Below are positions 6,597-14,800 of a stretch of DNA of 16,925 nt, piece after piece. Below the pieces are notes generated by a model, which was not told the origin of the DNA, ran no database searches, and was given only the letters and a program-made list of their open reading frames with translations. Within the stretch, counting starts at the first letter, position 1; each line of letters opens with the position of its first letter. This DNA comes from Clostridia bacterium (lineage in GTDB: Bacteria; Bacillota; Clostridia; Peptostreptococcales; Anaerovoracaceae), in contig JAKSSQ010000010.1 in the NCBI GenBank assembly GCA_024403005.1, positions 1-16,925 on the forward strand. Direction: 5' to 3'. A program made the position numbers and the translations under genes.

Positions 6597-7787
6597 CTAC
6601 AAAATAAATTCTCTCTTGCCGCTCTGCAGGTCTCTCCAAACGGGAGACATTGCACGAAGTCTTTCAACTACAGACTTTACGGACTGGATCATATAATCGA
6701 TTTCTTCTTCTGTTGTATTTTCGCCGATGGAAAGTCTTAAGGAACCGTGAGCCACATCGTGGACTCTGCCGATAGCCAGAAGTACATGGCTAGGGTCAAG
6801 AGAACCGGAAGTGCAGGCAGAACCGGAAGATGCGCTTATTCCCAGATCGTCCAGGAAGAGCAGCAGACTTTCGCCTTCGATGCCCTCGAAGCAGAAGTTT
6901 ACATTGCTGGGAAGGCGATGATTGCGGTCACCGTTAAGTACGGAGTGAGGGATTTCTGACAGGCCTGCGATTAACTTATCCCTGAGAGGTATTAACTTTT
7001 CGGTGACCGCATCGATGTTTCCACAGGCTTCTTCTAATGCAGCAACAAGGCCCATAATTCCGGCAGTGTTTTCTGTGCCGCCGCGCTTGCCTCTTTCCTG
7101 GGAACCGCCTTCGATAATATTTGTGAGAGGAATGGTCTTAGCACTGTAGAGGATGCCTGTTCCCTTGGGGCCGTGGAATTTGTGGCCGGACAGGGAAAGC
7201 ATGTCGATGTTCTGTTCCTTTACGTTAATGTGCAGGTGGCCTGCGGCCTGTACTGCGTCAGTGTGGAAGAGGACTCCCATTTCCTTGCAGACTGCACCAA
7301 TTTCGGGAATGGGCTGTACTGACCCAATTTCGTTGTTTGCGTACATTATGGTTACCAGGCATGTATCCGGACGGATAGCTGCCTTAACCTGTTCAGGTGT
7401 TACGATGCCGTTTTCGTGTACATCCAGGAGGGTTACTTCGAAACCTTCCTTTTCCAGCTTATTAAGGGTGTGAAGCACGGCATGGTGTTCAAACGCGGTG
7501 GAAATAATGTGCTGTTTGCCCTTCTTTTCGCCTATTCTTGCGGCAGATACGATCGCCTGGTTATCGGCTTCGCTTCCGCCGGAAGTAAAGGTGATTTCTC
7601 TTGCTTCGCAGCCAAGGCATTTTGCAGCTCTTTCTCTCGCATTCTGGAGAGCTTCTGCAACAACCTGGCCGGTTGAATAAAGGCTGGACGGGTTGCCGAA
7701 ATATTCCTTCATGAAAGGAATCATGGCATTTATGGCTGTATCGCTCATTGCGGTGGTTGCCGCATTATCTGCATAAATTTTCATCAT
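6597..7787 (-). CDS. iscS: Cysteine desulfurase (NifS/IscS type)
   Basis: A 396-residue PLP enzyme that removes sulfur from cysteine as an enzyme persulfide for Fe-S clusters and other thiolation. Visible motifs: YADNAATT at the N-terminus, the PLP-contacting HTDAVQA at 175-181, SGHKFHGPKG with the PLP lysine Lys203, GGSQERGKRGGTEN at 227-240, and the catalytic cysteine Cys325 in SSGSACTSGSLDPSH, whose long loop is of the NifS/IscS (group I) kind. Length is normal. The start uses AAGGG about 8 nt upstream; a second ATG follows immediately, so the protein may start one residue later. It is the first gene of a two-gene operon with iscU and has a consensus promoter bearing two dyads, likely Fe-S responsive. 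No iscR is present in the window. Confidence 0.96.
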   Translation of the reverse strand: MMKIYADNAATTAMSDTAINAMIPFMKEYFGNPSSLYSTGQVVAEALQNARERAAKCLGCEAREITFTSGGSEADNQAIVSAARIGEKKGKQHIISTAFEHHAVLHTLNKLEKEGFEVTLLDVHENGIVTPEQVKAAIRPDTCLVTIMYANNEIGSVQPIPEIGAVCKEMGVLFHTDAVQAAGHLHINVKEQNIDMLSLSGHKFHGPKGTGILYSAKTIPLTNIIEGGSQERGKRGGTENTAGIMGLVAALEEACGNIDAVTEKLIPLRDKLIAGLSEIPHSVLNGDRNHRLPSNVNFCFEGIEGESLLLFLDDLGISASSGSACTSGSLDPSHVLLAIGRVHDVAHGSLRLSIGENTTEEEIDYMIQSVKSVVERLRAMSPVWRDLQSGKREFIL

Positions 7788-7806
7788 AGGATATGCCCTT
7801 TCTATT

Positions 7807-7823
7807 TACCTACTGTTTAGGTA
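7807..7823. promoter_or_regulatory. Downstream dyad (candidate Rrf2/IscR-type operator 2)
   Basis: TACCTA (7807-7812) and TAGGTA (7818-7823) are exact inverted repeats with a 5-nt spacer. It lies at about +11 to +27 of the predicted isc transcript. It shares both half-sites with the dyad over the -35 element. Confidence 0.55.
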
Positions 7824-7840
7824 GTATTTATTGCAATTAC

Positions 7841-7869
7841 ATAATAGCGAGTATTACCTACCTTGTCAA
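7841..7869 (-). promoter_or_regulatory. Consensus promoter of iscS-iscU
   Basis: TTGACA (7869-7864), a 17-nt spacer and TATTAT (7846-7841) on the minus strand. Transcription should begin near 7834, giving a 5' leader of about 47 nt. The -35 box lies entirely inside the dyad at 7855-7875. Confidence 0.85.
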
Positions 7870-7875
7870 TAGGTA
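7855..7875. promoter_or_regulatory. Dyad over the isc -35 box (candidate Rrf2/IscR-type operator 1)
   Basis: TACCTA (7855-7860) and TAGGTA (7870-7875) flank a 9-bp spacer that holds the -35 hexamer. With the second copy downstream of the start point this is a two-site repression layout. Attribution to an Rrf2-family Fe-S sensor is inference from the genes controlled. Confidence 0.6.
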
Positions 7876-7922
7876 TTTAAAGAAATTAGTTTTGCCTGGC
7901 TTGCAGCACGGAAAAATGCATT

Positions 7923-7950
7923 AAAAAACGGCCCGGATTAACCGGACCGT
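7923..7950 (-). terminator. Terminator of eutH
   Basis: ACGG-C-CCGG (7928-7936) pairs with CCGG-A-CCGT (7942-7950) with one C/A mismatch and a 5-nt loop. On the minus strand six T follow (7928-7923). It lies 12 nt after the eutH stop. Confidence 0.8.
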
Positions 7951-7961
7951 TAATAAATTTC

Positions 7962-9035
7962 TTATTCCATATCTCTTGTGGCCAGATACGCGATTATTAC
8001 CGCAAGAGCGCCTGCAGTTATCTTTCCTGCGATTACCGGGCCTATGTATTCGGGGTTCACCCCTGCCGTAAAGCCCAGGTGGTCGCCCAGCGATGCGGAT
8101 GCGGAGACTATCCACGCCGCGTTTATAATTATGCCGCGCTTCTTCATGTGCTTCATGGCCGGGTAGACGGGGATCGGGTTAGCCAGGCCGAATATCAAGC
8201 TGGAAACGCTTGTGGAATCCAGACCTGCCCTGCTTCCGATTTTAGTAAGCGGCTTTTCCAGAGTTCTGGAGAGCACGGAAAGTACGGGGAATGTGCCGAG
8301 GAGCACTACGCCGATCTGGGTCACCAGCTCCAGAGCTTCCAGAATCGGGGTCATGCCGGGAATAATCGCAATGCCTGTCATGTATTCGACGGCTGCGGCA
8401 GCCATGCCTGTGTAGGAAATTGCGGTCATGACCCAACCGAGTCCTGTACAGATTTTTATCATGGTCTGCTGTTTATACTTAAGGGCGACGGCCAGAATTA
8501 TGGCCAGCACCAGTATCGGCATGGTGTTGTGGATCAGCATCGGAAGGCCGAAACCTGCCAGGAGTCCGCCGAGGAAAGTGCCGACAGGTATAGTGATTAT
8601 GCCGAAAAGCAGGCCGTGAGCGTAGAATCTGGCATCTTCTCTTTCTACGATTCCGAAGCCTACGGGGAAGTGGAACACCAGTACGCCGCCGAACATTGCG
8701 GAGACGAACAGACCGGTATATAAACCTGCCTGAGGGTCTTCTGCCAGAGCCGTTGCGAGAGCGTAGCCGCCCATGTCGTTGGCAGTTATGCCGCCGAAGA
8801 GCGCAGGATCCGCACCGATTGCCTTAAGCGCCGGCGAGATTACCGGGCCGAGCACGTCGCAGATTACCGGGGTAAGGCAGACTATGCCCGTCATACCCAG
8901 AGCCAGAGGACCCATAGCGTGGAAACCTTCGTCGAATTTTTCGCCGAGGCCAAGCTTGTTTCCGAATATTTTATCGGCAGCACCTACTGCGGCGCCGACC
9001 GCCATTATCCACATTAGAATTACATTAAAAGCCAT
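7962..9035 (-). CDS. eutH: EutH-like ethanolamine permease
   Basis: A 357-residue, very hydrophobic protein with roughly ten membrane segments. The N-terminus MAFNVILMWIMAVG..AADKIFG, the FDEGFHAMGPLALGMTGI stretch (34-51), LGPVISPALKAIGADPALFGG (63-82) and NDMGGYALA (86-94) match the EutH family of ethanolamine facilitators; it is somewhat shorter than enteric EutH. Conserved GDHLGFTAG lies at 317-325. The start at 9035 agrees with the family N-terminus, yet no Shine-Dalgarno sequence is present, and a -10 box lies only 6 nt upstream, suggesting a leaderless mRNA. No other eut gene (eutABC, shell genes, regulators) is in the window; the gene stands alone between its promoter and terminator. 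The substrate is inferred from the family. Confidence 0.88.
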   Translation of the reverse strand: MAFNVILMWIMAVGAAVGAADKIFGNKLGLGEKFDEGFHAMGPLALGMTGIVCLTPVICDVLGPVISPALKAIGADPALFGGITANDMGGYALATALAEDPQAGLYTGLFVSAMFGGVLVFHFPVGFGIVEREDARFYAHGLLFGIITIPVGTFLGGLLAGFGLPMLIHNTMPILVLAIILAVALKYKQQTMIKICTGLGWVMTAISYTGMAAAAVEYMTGIAIIPGMTPILEALELVTQIGVVLLGTFPVLSVLSRTLEKPLTKIGSRAGLDSTSVSSLIFGLANPIPVYPAMKHMKKRGIIINAAWIVSASASLGDHLGFTAGVNPEYIGPVIAGKITAGALAVIIAYLATRDME

Positions 9036-9041
9036 GGGTGT

Positions 9042-9070
9042 AGTATACTATCAGTAAGGAACGTAAACAA
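9042..9070 (-). promoter_or_regulatory. Predicted promoter of eutH, immediately before the start codon
   Basis: On the minus strand TTGTTT (9070-9065) and TATACT (9047-9042) are separated by 17 nt. The -10 ends 6 nt before the ATG at 9035, so the start of transcription would fall on or next to the start codon. The -10 lies in the palindrome TAGTATACTA (9041-9050), which offers a TATACT to the plus strand too. Confidence 0.5.
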
Positions 9071-9080
9071 GGAGCAAACC

Positions 9081-10265
9081 ATGAAAAAATTCAAGATTAA
9101 AGCCTTAAGCCTGGCTGCAGCTGCGGTAATAGCCCTGTCTTCCGCATCGCCGGCCTACGCGTGGATGCCGACACCGGATCTGGTTACACAGGCAGAGCTC
9201 GGCAATCTGTTTTTCAACGGATTTTCCATAGAAAAAATTATTTCCGGCGTTATAAACAATGCCTCTTTAAAGCTGGAAAAGTATAAACTGCTGCTGGAAG
9301 GCAAGACTCCGGAAGAACCGGTCGTTACAAACCCGGAAAAGCCAGACGCAGGCGAAGCTCTGCCCTATTCCCTTCCGGAAAGCGTAAAGAGCGGCTATTT
9401 GTTCAAGCCGGCAGACGCAGGAAAATACTCGGGCAGCCACTACAAAAAGCTTAACGGCAATGTGCCCGTTTTCGCCGATTCTGACCTGGCAAAGGAGGCT
9501 TATGAGAAATATGGCAGGCGCGACAGTTTAAACCGCTGCACGGCCGCAATAGCCCTGTTAGGAAAGGAATTAATGCCCACAGAGCCCCGCGGAAGCATTA
9601 GCGGAATTAAGCCCACCGGCTGGCACACCGTCCGCTACGACGACCTTATCCAGGACCAGTACCTGTACAACCGCAGCCACCTGCTCGCCTATTCCCTCAC
9701 CGGAGAAAACGCCAACGAGGACAACCTTATTACCGGCACGCGCTACATGAACCAGGAAGGCATGGAACCCTTCGAAAGCCGCATCGCAAACTACATTAAC
9801 CGCACCGGCAACCACGTGCTCTACAGAGTGACCCCCATTTTCGAAGGGAATAACCTCCTCGCCAGCGGAGTCCACATGGAAGCTGTTTCCCTGGAAGACG
9901 GCGGCGACGGAATCATGTTCAACGTCTACGTCTACAACGTGCAGCCCGGCATCGTAATCGACTACAAAGACGGCAGCAGCTACGCGGAGCCCGCAGAAAA
10001 AATAGAAGAAATAAAAAAGCCGGAGCCCGCAGAAGACGTTAACAATAACGCTTCGCAGAACTCCGGGATTGTTAAGCCGGGTAACACCTCCGGCGGTGAT
10101 TATTCAGAATACACTTACGTGCTGAACACAAACACCTTTAAATTCCACTACCCAAACTGCGCATCCGTTGCGCGAATGTCCGAAAAGAACAAGCTGGGCA
10201 GCGATTTAACCAGAGACGAGCTTATGCGGCTTGGCTATTCGCCTTGCGGGAACTGCAAGCCTTAA
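9081..10265 (+). CDS. Secreted DNA/RNA non-specific endonuclease with C-terminal Cys/His domain
   Basis: A 394-residue exported nuclease. A signal peptide spans about 1-27 (MKKFKIKALS, hydrophobic core, ASPAYA before Trp28). The nuclease domain (about 105-290) contains YNRSHLLAYSLTGENANEDN at 196-215, with His200 as probable general base, and GTRYMNQEGMEPFE at 219-232, with Asn224 as probable metal ligand; these are the features of EndA/NucA-type non-specific nucleases (DRGH replaced by NRSH). A Pro/Glu linker (about 300-340) leads to a compact C-terminal domain, YVLNTNTFKFHYPNCASV...GYSPCGNCKP, with His357, Cys360, Cys389 and Cys392 arranged as a possible zinc site; such a domain is often appended to extracellular nucleases of this group. 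AAGGAG lies 6 nt before the ATG. It may feed on or clear extracellular DNA, or act in DNA uptake. Confidence 0.9.
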   Translation: MKKFKIKALSLAAAAVIALSSASPAYAWMPTPDLVTQAELGNLFFNGFSIEKIISGVINNASLKLEKYKLLLEGKTPEEPVVTNPEKPDAGEALPYSLPESVKSGYLFKPADAGKYSGSHYKKLNGNVPVFADSDLAKEAYEKYGRRDSLNRCTAAIALLGKELMPTEPRGSISGIKPTGWHTVRYDDLIQDQYLYNRSHLLAYSLTGENANEDNLITGTRYMNQEGMEPFESRIANYINRTGNHVLYRVTPIFEGNNLLASGVHMEAVSLEDGGDGIMFNVYVYNVQPGIVIDYKDGSSYAEPAEKIEEIKKPEPAEDVNNNASQNSGIVKPGNTSGGDYSEYTYVLNTNTFKFHYPNCASVARMSEKNKLGSDLTRDELMRLGYSPCGNCKP

Positions 10266-11163
10266 GCAGTTTTGTGTAGATCTGGCTTACGATTATGGAC
10301 ACCGCTGTGACCCCAATCACTACCGCAATATTTGCAGCGAGTCTGCTGCCTAAAAGGCCGTAGAGCTTCATGGCGGCCTGGCCTCCGAAAATCATCTGCA
10401 GAGCATAGATTTCCATGGAAGCGCTGCCGATTAAGTCCCAGACCTTGCCGCGTGGAACAAATCCGGAAAGTCCGGCAATGCCTGCTGCGGCAGCTGCGGA
10501 GAAGATATAGTAAAGATCTTCGAAGGGCACGCTGAGTCTGTAGCGGAAGCCCCAGAAATACATTGCGATGTAGCCGCCGATTACGAGCAGAACATAGAGA
10601 CCTGTTCGATTGCGGTCACCCTTTGCAGGGTAGGTCTTGAGCAGATATCCGGCCAGAACCGAACCGATTCTGTTGGTAAAGATAAACACTTCCTTGTAGC
10701 CGAAGCACTTGGAAAGAACCAGGCTTCCGGCGAACCACACGATTAAGACCGCAGGCACTTTATACTTGAAGTTCCACTTAAGGAACAGCGGATAAAGTAC
10801 GTAGAAGATCATAATCGCAGGGATGAACCAAAGGAAGGAGCCCCCGCCCCTCTTGAAAAATTCAGAGAAAACCAGAACTTTAAGGAGCCTCGACGGAGTC
10901 CAGTGCTTTACGAAGAAGGCGAGCAGCGCGAAAGCTGCAAACCTCCCGTAGATGCGCAGGGCTCTGTCTTTTATTAAGGACGCGTAGTTTATATCCTTGC
11001 CTGCCAGAGAATATGCGGACAGAAGGAAAAAGATATCCACGCCCACATAGCCCGTTTTAATTATGAAACTTTCGACTAAGGAGCCCGTTACCGGTACCCA
11101 CAGGTGGAATACCAGGATCTGCAGGGCTGCCAGAGTCTGGAGAAAGCCTTTATTATTCTTCAT
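10222..11163 (-). CDS. Acyltransferase 3 family membrane protein
   Basis: A 313-residue integral membrane protein with about ten hydrophobic segments. The N-terminal FLQTLAALQILVFHLW with His20, followed by TGYVGVDIFFLLSAYSLA (37-54), is the signature of the acyltransferase-3 (OafA/YrhL-like) family, which transfers acyl groups, often acetyl, to cell-surface polymers. Compared with the usual FFVISGF the motif reads FFLLSAY, and the Arg usually preceding the first helix is not seen, so the catalytic state is uncertain. Its start overlaps the last 11 nt of the lipoprotein gene and has only a weak SD, implying translational coupling. The 3' end overlaps the nuclease gene by 44 nt tail-to-tail. 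The acceptor is unknown. Confidence 0.85.
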   Translation of the reverse strand: MKNNKGFLQTLAALQILVFHLWVPVTGSLVESFIIKTGYVGVDIFFLLSAYSLAGKDINYASLIKDRALRIYGRFAAFALLAFFVKHWTPSRLLKVLVFSEFFKRGGGSFLWFIPAIMIFYVLYPLFLKWNFKYKVPAVLIVWFAGSLVLSKCFGYKEVFIFTNRIGSVLAGYLLKTYPAKGDRNRTGLYVLLVIGGYIAMYFWGFRYRLSVPFEDLYYIFSAAAAAGIAGLSGFVPRGKVWDLIGSASMEIYALQMIFGGQAAMKLYGLLGSRLAANIAVVIGVTAVSIIVSQIYTKLLKACSSRKANSQAA

Positions 11164-11626
11164 TTGTGCACATTACGAAAAATACGAGGTCGCCTCTTAC
11201 GGAAGAAACCATTTCGTCTGCCTGAGTGCAGATGTTCCATGCCTTGTCGGCATTTTCTGTGAGTGTTGCTTCCAGTGCAGCTGCGTCGTCGGACTTAAAT
11301 ACATAGCCTACGAAGGGGATTGAACCAATCATCGGGGAGAACATTGTGCCTTCTGTGAAGTTGTCAACTTCTACAGTAATGCCGTTGAGCCAGCCGGGAA
11401 CCATTTCCATGGGTACGAGGCTTAATTCAGCGATTTCTTCGCCTGCAGCGATGAGTTCATCGACCATCTTGTTTACATCTGTTTCGCTGGAGGAATCGAA
11501 TACAGCCTGGAGCTTTGTACCTACGGTATTAGCTTCTGCTGCGGGTTCGTCCTTCTTTTCGCCGCAGCCTGCCATGCATGCTGCAGCAAGAGCAATTACT
11601 AATAAAACACTTAAAATCTTCTTCAT
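11153..11626 (-). CDS. Putative lipoprotein of unknown function
   Basis: A 157-residue protein starting at the ATG at 11626 (MKKILSVLLVIALAAACMAGCGEKKDE). Lys-Lys plus a hydrophobic stretch and MAGC form a type II signal peptide with lipidated Cys21; the mature part begins with charged, linker-like sequence. AGGA lies about 8 nt upstream; an alternative in-frame ATG at 11650 would put eight extra residues before the signal peptide and is rejected. The mature domain (VGTKLQAVFD..., VPGWLNGITVEVDNF, GDLVFFVMCTNEE) is recognisable as a conserved clostridial type but I can assign no function. It is surface-anchored and cotranscribed with the overlapping acyltransferase gene, suggesting an envelope role. 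Confidence 0.85.
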   Translation of the reverse strand: MKKILSVLLVIALAAACMAGCGEKKDEPAAEANTVGTKLQAVFDSSSETDVNKMVDELIAAGEEIAELSLVPMEMVPGWLNGITVEVDNFTEGTMFSPMIGSIPFVGYVFKSDDAAALEATLTENADKAWNICTQADEMVSSVRGDLVFFVMCTNEE

Positions 11627-11712
11627 TTTTAAATTCCTTTCTAACAACATTTTGCGCTTATATCTACCTTTAGACGTCCGCGCCGCGGAAATGTTCCGTA
11701 ATTTCCACCCCT

Positions 11713-11721
11713 ATTTTACCA
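11713..11721 (-). promoter_or_regulatory. Possible extended -10 promoter of the lipoprotein-acyltransferase unit
   Basis: TGGTAAAAT on the minus strand (11721-11713) fits an extended -10 (TGnTAAAAT). No -35 is recognisable. It would give a 5' leader of about 80 nt before the lipoprotein start. A weak prediction. Confidence 0.3.
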
Positions 11722-11728
11722 CATTTTC

Positions 11729-11831
11729 GGGGACGGGTACACTTTAGCACTCTAAAGTGTTAAAGGGGGACGGGGGTGCTTTAGCGCACTAAAGTGCTAA
11801 AGCACCCCCGTCCCTCTTTAGTCTGCTAAAG
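11729..11831. repeat. Cluster of three palindromes with GGGGACGGG heads and CTTTAG/CTAAAG arms
   Basis: This gene-free stretch holds three hairpins in a row. First, GGGGACGGG (11729-11737) precedes ACACTTTAG (11739-11747) and CTAAAGTGT (11752-11760). Second, an 18-bp perfect stem, GGGACGGGGGTGCTTTAG (11767-11784) with its reverse complement at 11797-11814. Third, CTTTAG (11816-11821) and CTAAAG (11826-11831). The head-plus-palindrome form resembles REP-like extragenic palindromes seen in Bacillota genomes; the family assignment is inference. No U-run follows the large stem. Confidence 0.75.
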
Positions 11832-11843
11832 CGATAAAGCAAA

Positions 11844-11871
11844 AAAGAACCCGGACGAATCCGGGTTCTTT
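11844..11871 (-). terminator. Terminator of the purine operon (after purL)
   Basis: AAAGAACCCGGA (11844-11855) and TCCGGGTTCTTT (11860-11871) form a perfect 12-bp stem with a CGAA loop. On the minus strand the stem is followed by TTTGCTTTATC. It lies 21 nt after the purL stop. Confidence 0.9.
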
Positions 11872-11892
11872 AATTAACTGATTGCGGTCAAA

Positions 11893-14800
11893 CTACTTGA
11901 AGTACTTTACGCCGGCTTCGAACATTCTCTGTTCGTAGTTGCCGGGTACGTTTACGAGCAGACCATTGCCGGCTCTTTCGTAGTGACCCATACGAGCGAA
12001 TACACGTCCGTCGGGAGATGTAATGCCTTCGATAGCATATGCGGAACCGTTGGGATTGTAACGGATGTCGCCTGTTACGTTGCCGTCCAGGTCTACATAC
12101 TGTGTAGCAATCTGGCCGTTCTTTTCCAGTTCTGCGATCATTTCGGGGCTTGCAACGAAGCGGCCTTCGCCGTGGGAAATAGCTACGTTGTAAACTTCGC
12201 CTACATTTACGAGGGACATCCAGGGAGACATGTTGGAAGCAACTCTTGTTCTTACAATCTTGTTCTGGTGTCTTGCAATTGCGTTGAATGTAAGTGTCGG
12301 GAAGGTTTCGTCCGTATCCATGATCTTTCCGTAAGGAACAAGACCCATCTTAATGAGTGCCTGAGCACCATTGCAGATACCGCACATAAGGCCGTCTCTG
12401 TTGTCGAGCAGGTCTGTTACAGCGTCCTTAACAGCTTCGTTTCTGAAGAATGCTGTAATGAACTTACCGGAACCATCGGGTTCATCGCCGCCGGAGAAAC
12501 CGCCGGGGATTGCGATAATCTGTGCAGTCTTAATTGCCTTTGCAAATTCTTCTACGGACTGAGCAACTGCATCTGCTGTAAGGTTGCGTACAACTACGAT
12601 TTCGGGTTCGCCGCCTGCATCGCGTGCAGCCAGTGCTACGTCGTATTCGCAGTTTGTGCCGGGGAATGCCGGGATAAGAATCTTTGGCTTTGCAACCTTA
12701 ATTGCGGGCTTGGGCCAGCTTGTTACCTTGTATTCGAATTCCTTGATGGGTCCGATATCCTGCTTTACGTTGCAGGGGAATACGGGTTCGAGCTTGTCTT
12801 CGTAAGCTGCGCAGAGGTCTGCCATGGGGATGCATGCATCGCCGTAAACCATGTTCTGTTCTGCTGTAACCTTACCGATAACCTGTGCGCCTTCGGGAAC
12901 TTCTGTAACTTCCACGAGGAATGCACCGTAGTCGTAACCGAAGATTTCTTCTTCTGTGAGTGCGTCTGTGAATTCAAAACCAAAACCGTTACCGACAGCC
13001 ATCTTCAGGATAGCTTCTGCTACGCCGCCCATGCAGGGTGTGTAGGATGCAACTGCCTTGCCTTCTCTCTGGAGCTTTGTAACCTTTTCGAAGCATTCCT
13101 TAAGGCTTTCTGCGCAGGGCAGGCCAGCTTCTGTCTTAGCGGGAGCAATTCTGATAACGGAGTTGCCTGCAGCCTTGAATTCGGGGGAGATTACGCTCTT
13201 GTTGTCGTCTGTTGCAATAGCGAAGGAAACAAGAGTGGGAGGAACGTCCAGATCTTCGAAGGTACCGGACATGGAGTCCTTACCGCCGATTGAACCAATT
13301 CCCAGATCCATCTGAGCCTTGAAAGCACCGAGGAGTGCAGCCATGGGCTTGCCCCATCTCTTGGGATCGCTGCCCAGCTTTTCGAAGTATTCCTGGAAGC
13401 GCAGGTATACATCCTTGACTTCTGCGCCTGTAGCGATGAGCTTTGCAACGGATTCAACAACTGCCAGATATGCGCCGTGGTAGGGGCTCTGTTCTGTAAT
13501 GAACGGGTTGTAGCCCCAGGACATGTAAGAGCATGTATCTGCGTGTCTGCCTTCTACAGCAATCTTGTGAACCATAGCCTGAACGGGTGTCAGCTGGTTC
13601 TTGCCGCCGAAGGGCATGAGTACTGTGCCTGTACCTACTGTTGTGTCGAATCTTTCTGCAAGACCCTTCTTGGAGCAGCAGTTCAGGTCGGAAGCAACTG
13701 CAGTGAACTTTTCTGCGAAGCTGCCTTCCAGCTTCTTATTTTCAACAGCCTTTGAAGCCTTGATTTCTACGTCGATGTGCTTTTCTGCACCGTTGGAGTT
13801 AAGGAATTCTCTGGAAATGTCTACGATAGCCTTGCCGTTCCAGCAGATTGTAAGGCGCTTTTCTTCCTTAACTGTTGCAACTACAACTGCGTTCAGGTTT
13901 TCCTTAGCAGCCATTGCGATGAACTTATCTGCGTTTTCTGCAGCAACTACGCAGGCCATTCTTTCCTGAGATTCGGAAATAGCCAGTTCTGTACCGTCCA
14001 GACCTTCGTACTTCTTGGGAACCTTGTTCAGGTCGATATCGAGACCGTCTGCAAGTTCGCCGATAGCTACGGATACGCCGCCTGCACCGAAGTCGTCGCA
14101 GCGCTTAATGAGTCTTGTAGCATTACCGTCGCGGAAGAGTCTCTGGATCTTTCTTTCTTCGGGAGCGTTGCCTTTCTGTACTTCTGCGCCGCAGGTTTCT
14201 ACGGAGTGGGAGTCGTGTGCCTTGGAAGAACCTGTAGCACCGCCGATACCGTCTCTGCCTGTGCCGCCGCCGAGGAGGATTACAACGTCTCCGGGAGCCG
14301 GAGTTTCTCTTACTACGTTTTCCTGGGGAGCTGCAGCTGCTACTGCGCCGATTTCCATTCTCTTGGCAACGTAGCCGGGATGGTAGATTTCGTCTACGAT
14401 ACCGGTTGTGAGACCAATCTGGTTGCCGTAGGAAGAATAGCCGGATGCAGCTGTGTAAGTAAGCTTTCTCTGGGGAATCTTTCCGGGAATTGTTTCGCTT
14501 AAAGGAGCCAAGGGGTCACCGGCGCCTGTTACACGCATAGCTGCGTATACGTAAGCTCTGCCGGAGAGCGGGTCTCTGATAGCTCCGCCAACGCATGTTG
14601 CAGCACCGCCGAAGGGTTCGATTTCTGTGGGATGGTTGTGTGTTTCGTTCTTGAACAGGAGGAGCCAGGGTTCTGTCTTTCCTTCGATTTCAACGTCTAC
14701 CTTAACTGTGCATGCGTTGATTTCTTCGGATTCATCCAGCTTATCCAGCTTGCCGGCCTTCTTCAGAGCCTTAACTGCGATGGTAGCGATGTCCATGAAG

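Noticed and set aside
11627..11650. Upstream ATG at 11650 for the lipoprotein
   Set aside because: It adds eight residues before a normal Lys-Lys signal peptide, and the good SD serves the ATG at 11626.
11983..13293. A 436-codon open frame on the plus strand opposite purL (and smaller ones to 15021)
   Set aside because: Cysteine-rich low-quality translation caused by codon bias of purL on the other strand; no SD or family features.
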